A stretch of 64,000 bases of DNA from Spirosoma lacussanchae (GTDB taxonomy: Bacteria > Bacteroidota > Bacteroidia > Cytophagales > Spirosomataceae). The DNA is taken from contig NZ_SWJG01000006.1 in assembly GCF_005870035.1 (NCBI RefSeq), forward strand, positions 1 through 64,000, in the 5' to 3' direction. The notes below the pieces were generated by a model, which made no database searches, was not told the origin of the DNA, and worked only from the letters and a program-made list of their open reading frames with translations. The translations under genes were made by a program, and so were the position numbers. This document shows positions 58,737 to 64,000 of the stretch, piece by piece; position 1 is the first letter of the stretch, and each line of letters begins with the position of its first letter.

Positions 58737-60359
58737 TTAGGGTTTCACCAGAAACTGGTCCAGAAACAGGTAGCGGTCACGGTGCTGTTCGGTTTCGGGG
58801 CGGGTCGTAACGTCGATGCGCATGTACTGAGCCGGGGCGTTGGGTTTCAACGCGGGCCAGTTGGGTAGACCTTTACCATTTGGATTGCCGGTTTTGATAA
58901 AGTTGGCGAAGTAAGCCTGCATCGTTTCGGAGACTTTATAGTCGTCGGGGGTCCAGGCAAATACCTTGTTGGTAGCCAGGTTACCCATGGCGTATTCGAT
59001 TTCGGCCGAATGGACGGCCCCTTTGGCGGGAGGCACCGCATTGGGGGCGTTTCCCCGGACCACGCCACCCGCCAGACCCGGCGCTGCGTTCCCCATTTCG
59101 GGGGTCATAGCCGGTCGCGGACGAGCGTAGAAATAGCGGTAAACAGGCTTACCTCCTCCCGTCTGGCTGTGCAAATCGGCCCATTTCCAGGTACTGTACC
59201 CGATAAACCGGTCACCCGCCAGATCGGTAGCTACCTGCTCTACATCGGCGTCCGACTGGGCAGCATACTGCTTCAGAGCCTGGTCAGCGCGATCGTTGTA
59301 CAGCTTCTGTACGGCTTTGGTGTAATTTTCCAGGGTTGGTTTTTCTCCGCCCATGATGGCGCGGTAGTTCATCTCTTCCGAGTTCCAGCCCACCAGCAAC
59401 GGTACTTTGGCCTGCTCACCAGCCGCGCAGATCGCTACCGGCGATTTCGGAAAGAAGTACCCATCGATCGAGGCCGAGAAACGGGGGGCGTCGGATTTGG
59501 CGGTAGCCTCCAGCACTTGCTCGGCCGACAGCGCCCGCAGCTCCTTCAGCGATTGTACGCCCAGCAGGCTGGCAAACCGGACCCCGCTCTGTTCAGCAAC
59601 CGGCAGCGGAGCCGGGGGAAGGGTGCCCAGCACCGACCCGCTCTCTCCGATGGCACCGGCAATCAGATTGCGCGACAGGGGCGACATCATCTGGGCACTG
59701 ACCGAGGCCGATCCGGCCGACTCGCCCGCAATCGTCACTCGCTTGGGGTCTCCCCCGAACGCGGCAATATTTTGTTGTACCCAGCGCAGCGCAGCCGCCT
59801 GGTCGAGGTAGCCGTAGTTGCCCGATGAGCGGTTCGGCGACTCTTTGGTCAGCTCCGGGTGGGCCATAAAGCCGAAGGGACCGAGCCGGTAGTTGACCGT
59901 CAGGGTAACGATTCCCCGGCGGGCCATGCTTTCGCCATCGTAGCGGGGCTCCGAGCCATCGCCCGCTATAAACCCTCCGCCGTAGAAGTAAACCAGCACC
60001 GGCAGCCGTTCGCTGGCCGATTTGGCGGGTGTCCAGACGTTGAGGTAAAGGCAGTCTTCGCTCATACCGTCCGATCGGAAGTTCATATCCCCGAATACGG
60101 CCCGCTGCATGGCGCGCGGCCCAAACTTGGTCGCCGGTCGGACGTCGGTCCAGTTTTTTACCGGCTGGGGTTCTTTCCAGCGTAGCTCGCCGACGGGGGG
60201 CTGCGCAAAGGGAACCCCTTTGAAAGAACGAATACCCGAAGATTCGAGGGTGCCCTCCAGGGTGCCGTTGGCCGTACGGACGCGGGGCGGAGTTGACTGG
60301 GCCAGGGCGGTCAGGCCAGTTTGCACAGACAGAAGAGAAAGAAGAATGAGTGACTTCAT
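58737..60359 (-). CDS. Type-B carboxylesterase, secreted
   Basis: This is a 540-residue alpha/beta hydrolase with signal peptide (LILLSLLSVQTGLTALAQ). It has the family's start (VRTANGTLEGTLESSGIRSF), EDCLYLNVWTP, the oxyanion YFYGGGFIAGDG, and the nucleophile in VTIAGESAGSASVSAQMMSP. The catalytic His is in KGAVHSAEIEYAMGN and the acid residue lies in the middle third. Such enzymes cleave esters of many kinds in the periplasm or outside. It is convergent with the NIPSNAP gene and divergent from the GH20 gene; no substrate is evident. Confidence 0.88.
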   Translation of the reverse strand: MKSLILLSLLSVQTGLTALAQSTPPRVRTANGTLEGTLESSGIRSFKGVPFAQPPVGELRWKEPQPVKNWTDVRPATKFGPRAMQRAVFGDMNFRSDGMSEDCLYLNVWTPAKSASERLPVLVYFYGGGFIAGDGSEPRYDGESMARRGIVTLTVNYRLGPFGFMAHPELTKESPNRSSGNYGYLDQAAALRWVQQNIAAFGGDPKRVTIAGESAGSASVSAQMMSPLSRNLIAGAIGESGSVLGTLPPAPLPVAEQSGVRFASLLGVQSLKELRALSAEQVLEATAKSDAPRFSASIDGYFFPKSPVAICAAGEQAKVPLLVGWNSEEMNYRAIMGGEKPTLENYTKAVQKLYNDRADQALKQYAAQSDADVEQVATDLAGDRFIGYSTWKWADLHSQTGGGKPVYRYFYARPRPAMTPEMGNAAPGLAGGVVRGNAPNAVPPAKGAVHSAEIEYAMGNLATNKVFAWTPDDYKVSETMQAYFANFIKTGNPNGKGLPNWPALKPNAPAQYMRIDVTTRPETEQHRDRYLFLDQFLVKP

Positions 60360-60497
60360 ATAGGATACATATATAATCTGAAAAATGGGTATTTGATCTG
60401 AAACTACTTGTCATATGGGCCAGGATATAGGCATCTGTGGGTTTTTTGGGTAAAAAACACCTACTTTACCCTGTTTATTAAAAAGCGTACCCACTCT

Positions 60498-62387
60498 ATG
60501 AAACGGCATTACGTTTGGCTGATCGGACTCTTGATCAGCACCATCGCCCAGGCGCAGCAACCGCTCGCTCTGATCCCACAACCCGTCTCGGTACAGACCC
60601 AGCCGGGCACCTTCGCCCTGACGCGCTCCACCGCCATTCGGTACAACAAACCCGCCGGGCAGGCTGTTGCCGATCGGCTCGCCAGCCAGCTGAGTCGGCC
60701 TACCGGCTTTCCGCTCGGGGCGAAAGCGGGATCGGGGAGCGGCATCCAGCTCAACCTGACCGATACGCCCGATGCTCAGCTCGGCCCCGAGGGGTATCGG
60801 CTCAGTGCCTCGCCGAAGGGAGTTGTGATCACGGCCAACCAGCCGGCGGGGCTGTTCTATGGTGCCCAAACGCTGCTGCAGCTGTTACCTAAAGAGATCG
60901 AAAGCACCGCGGTTACCCCTCGGGCCAGCTGGGCGGTTCCGGCGGTTCAGATTATCGATTATCCCCGGTTCGGCTGGCGCGGCATCATGCTCGATGTGAG
61001 CCGCCATTTCTTCTCCAAAGACGACGTGAAGCGGTACATCGATGAGATGGCCCGGTATAAGTTCAACACCCTGCACTGGCACCTGACCGACGATAACGGC
61101 TGGCGGATCGAGATCAAAGCGCTGCCTAAACTAACCGAAGTAGGGGCGTGGCGGGTAGCCAGAGCTGGCCATTTCGGTGATCGTGCCGACCCGCAGCCGG
61201 GCGAGCCCGTGCCATACGGCGGGTTTTACACCCACGACGATATCCGCGAGGTGGTTGCCTACGCGCAGGCCCGCAATGTAACCATCGTACCCGAAATCGA
61301 CGTGCCGGGCCACAGCATGGCCGCCCTGGCCGCCTACCCCGAGCTGAGCTGCACCAAAGCCGCTGTCAGTGTCAACCCCGGTACTCCTTTTGCGGATTGG
61401 TACGGCAACGGTACGTTCAAGATGAAGGTCGAGAACACGCTGAATCCGTCTGACGAAAAGGTGTACGATTTTCTGGACAAGGTCTTCACCGAAGTAGCTG
61501 CCCTGTTTCCCAACCCGTATATCCACGTCGGCGGGGACGAATGTTACAAGGGGTACTGGGCGCAGGACCCGGGTTGCCAGGCGCTGATGAAAAAACTCAA
61601 CATCCGGCACGTAGAAGACCTGCAGGGCTACTTCATGAACCGGGTGATGAAGATTGTACAGGCTAAAGGCAAGAAGATGATCGGCTGGGACGAAATTCTG
61701 GAGGGGGGCATTGCCTCGGACGCTACGGTCATGAGCTGGCGCGGCATCAAGGGCGGCATCGAAGCGGCTCATGCGGGCCATAACGTGGTGATGACCCCGT
61801 CGACCTTTGCCTATATCGACTACCTGCAGGGCGACCCCACCATAGAGCCGCCTATCTATGCCAGCCTCCGGGCCAGCAAAAGTTATAGTTTCGAACCCGT
61901 TCCGGATGGCGTCGATCCGAAGTTTATTCTGGGTGGCCAGGCCAACCTCTGGACCGAGCAGATTCCGACCCTGCGCCATGCCGAGTACATGACCTACCCG
62001 CGCGGCTGGGCACTGGCCGAAGTCTACTGGTCGCCGAAAACGGCCAAAGACTGGGCCGGATTCGTACCCCGACTGGAAGCCCACTTCGACCGGGCCGACG
62101 CAGCCGGGGTCAACTACTCCCGGGCTATCTACGACGCTATTGTCCGGACCAGTCTGAAAGACGGGAAACTGGTTGTCGAGCTGGAAAGTGAAACGCCGGG
62201 GCTGGATCTGTATTATACGATCGACGACACCATGCCCGACGGCCGTTCGCCGAAGTACAGCCAGCCGATCACCCTGCCCGACGGACCGATCACCCTGCGC
62301 GTCATTACGTACCGGGCCGGCAAGCCCATCGGCCGACTCATTACGCTCACGCGCGATGCGATGCAGAAGCGGGTCGGACGGTTCTAA
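60498..62387 (+). CDS. Beta-N-acetylhexosaminidase, glycoside hydrolase family 20, secreted
   Basis: This is a 629-residue enzyme from ATG 60498 with signal peptide (HYVWLIGLLISTIAQAQ); the longer frame from 60408 is unnecessary. An N-terminal GH20b domain (about 25-140: PLALIPQPVSVQTQPGTFAL) precedes the catalytic barrel with GWRGIMLDVSRHFFSKDDVK, NTLHWHLTDDNGWRIEIKAL, PEIDVPGHSMAALAAYP and the acid pair Asp-Glu in IHVGGDECYKGYW. The C-terminal part (about 545-620: LDLYYTIDDTMPDGRSPKYS) is a chitobiase C-terminal-like domain. It releases terminal N-acetylglucosamine or galactosamine from chitin fragments or glycans in the periplasm. Confidence 0.92.
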   Translation: MKRHYVWLIGLLISTIAQAQQPLALIPQPVSVQTQPGTFALTRSTAIRYNKPAGQAVADRLASQLSRPTGFPLGAKAGSGSGIQLNLTDTPDAQLGPEGYRLSASPKGVVITANQPAGLFYGAQTLLQLLPKEIESTAVTPRASWAVPAVQIIDYPRFGWRGIMLDVSRHFFSKDDVKRYIDEMARYKFNTLHWHLTDDNGWRIEIKALPKLTEVGAWRVARAGHFGDRADPQPGEPVPYGGFYTHDDIREVVAYAQARNVTIVPEIDVPGHSMAALAAYPELSCTKAAVSVNPGTPFADWYGNGTFKMKVENTLNPSDEKVYDFLDKVFTEVAALFPNPYIHVGGDECYKGYWAQDPGCQALMKKLNIRHVEDLQGYFMNRVMKIVQAKGKKMIGWDEILEGGIASDATVMSWRGIKGGIEAAHAGHNVVMTPSTFAYIDYLQGDPTIEPPIYASLRASKSYSFEPVPDGVDPKFILGGQANLWTEQIPTLRHAEYMTYPRGWALAEVYWSPKTAKDWAGFVPRLEAHFDRADAAGVNYSRAIYDAIVRTSLKDGKLVVELESETPGLDLYYTIDDTMPDGRSPKYSQPITLPDGPITLRVITYRAGKPIGRLITLTRDAMQKRVGRF

Positions 62388-62504
62388 CGACCGGATTCAA
62401 ACAACAATCCGGAACCGGGCGTTATTCGTAGTTGATATGTCGACTAAACCTATTGGATACTTGTCTGTCCAACGGGCAATTGAACACCAACTATAAGTAA
62501 CGCC

Positions 62505-63077
62505 ATGAAAACGAACCGAGCGATTATCCTGATGGCAGTTCTGACTGCCTTTATATTCAGTCATGTTGTAGAAGCACAGCAACGCCGTAAGTGGAGTCCA
62601 CAGGCCAAGGGTACTGCCATTGGGGCAGGCGTTGGCGGAGCCGCCGGGGCTATAATTAATAAGCGGAATCGGCTGGTGGGTGGCCTGATTGGTGGTGCGG
62701 CTGGTGCGGCTGGTGGGTATGCCATTGGTAAAGGCGTCGATAACCGCCGGAAAACCAACGCCCGCATTGCCGCGGCCGAACGCCAGGCTGCCGAAGCCCG
62801 TCGCGAAGCCGCGCTGGCTCGCCGGGAAGCGGCAGCGGCTGCCGACAAGCCCGGCGTGGTGACCCGTCCGGCTGCCGAGCGGGTAGCTGCCGTGCAGAAG
62901 GCACCCGTACCCGCTGTGGCAGGGGTAGCGGCCGGGGCCGGTATGGCCGCCACCGCGTTCAGCGCCCAAACCCTGTCGGAGCCGTATCAAAACAACACCC
63001 TGTTCCTGCTGAACAACAATTACGGCGATCAGAACAGTGCCTACCCCAGCTCTGAAGTACGCCGGAAAAGCTGGTAA
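62505..63077 (+). CDS. Glycine-zipper protein, exported
   Basis: This is a 190-residue protein with a signal peptide (IILMAVLTAFIFSHVVEAQ). GTAIGAGVGGAAGAIINKRN and LVGGLIGGAAGAAGGYAIGK are two glycine-zipper helices of the YMGG-like type that insert in or lie on membranes. An Ala/Arg-rich helical stretch (AERQAAEARREAALARREAA) follows. The function is unknown; related proteins affect outer-membrane stability or stress. It stands alone, ended by a long hairpin at 63076-63149. Confidence 0.78.
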   Translation: MKTNRAIILMAVLTAFIFSHVVEAQQRRKWSPQAKGTAIGAGVGGAAGAIINKRNRLVGGLIGGAAGAAGGYAIGKGVDNRRKTNARIAAAERQAAEARREAALARREAAAAADKPGVVTRPAAERVAAVQKAPVPAVAGVAAGAGMAATAFSAQTLSEPYQNNTLFLLNNNYGDQNSAYPSSEVRRKSW

Positions 63078-63149
63078 ATAGGTTGCCTTCCCCATAGTCT
63101 ATGTCGGCCCGCAGGTGTCGACACAGACCATGGAGAAGGCAACCTATTT
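63076..63149 (+). terminator. Long hairpin ending the glycine-zipper gene
   Basis: AAATAGGTTGCCTTC (63076-63090) pairs exactly with GAAGGCAACCTATTT (63135-63149), overlapping the stop codon, and ends in T residues. The internal sequence can form further pairs. It is large for a terminator and may also act in processing. Confidence 0.7.
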
Positions 63150-63192
63150 TAAAATTACGTCAACCATTCCATCATCTAAATACACCAACGTC

Positions 63193-63645
63193 ATGAAAGC
63201 ATACGGATTTGTTGTACTGGTGGCCCTGTTTGCCAGCGGCTGCTCCTCGACCGATACGGTCAATATTCAGGATTTGAACCAGCAGTTTATCGGTGCCTGG
63301 AACAACAAGGATACCGAGAAAGTCATTGGTTTCCTGGCCGAAGATGTGCATTTCCTGCAGGGCAATACCCACTTCAAAGGAAAATCGGAGGTCGCTCAGA
63401 AATGGGTTCGCGAAACCATGCCAACCCTGGCTGACTTGAAAACAAATGTAGTTAGCTCGGCGGTCGATAATCAGACTGCTTATGAAGCCGGTACCTACTC
63501 GGTCGATGTCCTGCCCGAAGGCCCTCAGCAGCCACGGGGCTACGGGGAAGGCAATTTTATTCTGCTCTGGAAGAAGGGAACCGACAATACCTGGAAACTC
63601 AACTACGCCCAGCTGGAAGGGTTACCGGTCCAGGTAAAGCAGTAA
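63193..63645 (+). CDS. NTF2-like (SnoaL/DUF4440-type) lipoprotein
   Basis: This is a 150-residue protein from ATG 63193; the frame from 63115 starts in a hairpin. The lipoprotein signal is KAYGFVVLVALFASGC with Cys19. The mature domain (DTVNIQDLNQQFIGAWNNKD and DTEKVIGFLAEDVHFLQGNT, then THFKGKSEVAQKWVRETMP) is an NTF2-like cone fold, as in SnoaL and DUF4440 proteins. These bind small ligands or act in stress-related or synthetic roles. It is probably anchored to the inner or outer membrane. It is closed by a symmetrical terminator. Confidence 0.8.
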   Translation: MKAYGFVVLVALFASGCSSTDTVNIQDLNQQFIGAWNNKDTEKVIGFLAEDVHFLQGNTHFKGKSEVAQKWVRETMPTLADLKTNVVSSAVDNQTAYEAGTYSVDVLPEGPQQPRGYGEGNFILLWKKGTDNTWKLNYAQLEGLPVQVKQ

Positions 63646-63663
63646 GTAAACCAGTAGTCAACA

Positions 63664-63700
63664 CAAAAAAATAACCCGGATCAACCGGGTTATTTTTTTG
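63664..63700. terminator. Symmetrical bidirectional terminator
   Basis: CAAAAAAATAACCCGG (63664-63679) and its exact complement (63685-63700) surround ATCAA. A- and T-runs lie in the arms, so it ends transcripts on both strands, and the stop of the minus-strand gene is within the right arm. Confidence 0.9.
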
Positions 63701-64000
63701 TGCCTTCGTTCTGGATGCTGGTTCGCAGGGTGGCGAAAAATTCCTGGCAATCGGCAAACTGTTCGGCGTCGCCATAGTCCGTTTTTTCCTGATTCCAGCG
63801 TTTGATGGTTCCGTTAAGCAGATCGGTCAAGCGTTGACCGGGTTCGGGCTGCGCCTGGCGGAGTTTGTTGAGTTCCTGCCGAACGGCTTTGATCTCGTCG
63901 GCAATCCAGGCACGGTTTGTGGCGTAGCGTACTTTCCAGGCTGCAAACGCTTCGTCGCGCGCGCGGGTTTCGTCGGCCGTCGATGCCGACAGGGACTGGG
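63690..64000 (-). CDS. Unknown protein, C-terminal 102 residues (5' part outside window)
   Basis: The minus-strand frame is open from the window edge to TAA at 63690-63692. Its translation is protein-like and charged (FAAWKVRYATNRAWIADEIK, AVRQELNKLRQAQPEPGQRL, then LLNGTIKRWNQEKTDYGDAE and ending RTSIQNEGTKK). It looks helical, possibly coiled-coil, and has no motif I recognise. The stop lies in the symmetrical terminator. The N-terminus and function cannot be determined from this window. Confidence 0.6.
   Translation of the reverse strand, partial: QSLSASTADETRARDEAFAAWKVRYATNRAWIADEIKAVRQELNKLRQAQPEPGQRLTDLLNGTIKRWNQEKTDYGDAEQFADCQEFFATLRTSIQNEGTKK

Noticed and set aside
1..64000. Search for tRNA, rRNA, riboswitch and prophage genes
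   Set aside because: No sequence with recognisable tRNA or rRNA conserved segments, known riboswitch cores, phage structural genes or integrases was seen; absence is by eye only and a covariance-model scan would be decisive.

Overview
The window looks like the chromosome of a Gram-negative Bacteroidota bacterium, most likely a Spirosoma-like member of the Cytophagales. The reasons are a fairly high G+C content for the phylum, protein families typical of that group (SMP-30/PQQ-type propellers, ThuA, NIPSNAP, GH20, a GH13 amylase, an OmpL-like porin inside the kdp locus), and several promoters with the Bacteroidota -7 element TAnnTTTG. The genus is inferred from family resemblance, not from a marker gene. 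No rRNA, tRNA or CRISPR array was recognised.

Layout. 1-1106: the end of an IS3-family element abuts and truncates a degenerate AAA-type ATPase gene that also carries a 36-base palindrome and has no ATG. 1107-8611: cell-surface glycan genes, namely two GT2 and three GT4 glycosyltransferases and an MsbA-like ABC exporter; two of the GT4 genes are divergent paralogues. 8687-11179: a GNAT acetyltransferase, a possible lipoprotein, a PIN-type toxin-antitoxin locus whose toxin is frameshifted, and an orphan hypothetical. 11198-21164: a 10-kb same-strand signalling block with a LytTR response regulator, two giant soluble GAF/PAS histidine kinases and a REC-HATPase hybrid. It is followed by an A+T-rich, gene-free stretch to about 21980 with palindromes, a tandem repeat and a terminator.

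22002-31960: a PQQ-type sugar dehydrogenase lipoprotein, a DUF892 ferritin-like stress protein, small hypotheticals, an SDR and a histone-deacetylase-like hydrolase. These are followed by a same-strand periplasmic set: an azurin-like cupredoxin translationally coupled to a beta-propeller protein, then SMP-30 and ThuA proteins. 32003-41486: the high-affinity K+ uptake locus (small peptide, kdpF, kdpA, kdpB, kdpC, porin, KdpD sensor half, separate histidine kinase). It is interrupted between kdpA and kdpB by an opposite-strand two-gene module resembling a toxin-antitoxin pair.

41707-64000: mostly single-gene metabolic and regulatory units. They comprise GH13 amylase, PhyH dioxygenase, AraC regulator, NtrC-type regulator, glutaryl-CoA dehydrogenase, VOC/DUF3224/WYL genes, a small acetyltransferase, DUF1801, a flavin oxidase, a sterol-desaturase-family hydroxylase, a possible CE-clan (Ulp1/YopJ-like) cysteine peptidase, alanine dehydrogenase with divergent Lrp/AsnC regulator, NIPSNAP, type-B carboxylesterase, GH20 hexosaminidase, a glycine-zipper protein, an NTF2-like lipoprotein and the 3' part of an unknown gene at the right edge.

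The most unusual points are the toxin-antitoxin-like module splitting the kdp operon, the unknown protein at 54511 with a plausible His-Asp-Gln-Cys peptidase signature, the palindromic elements sitting in frame inside coding sequence (435-470, 28700-28791), and the self-contained multi-sensor phosphorelay block. Family calls come from reading motifs; no database search was possible.
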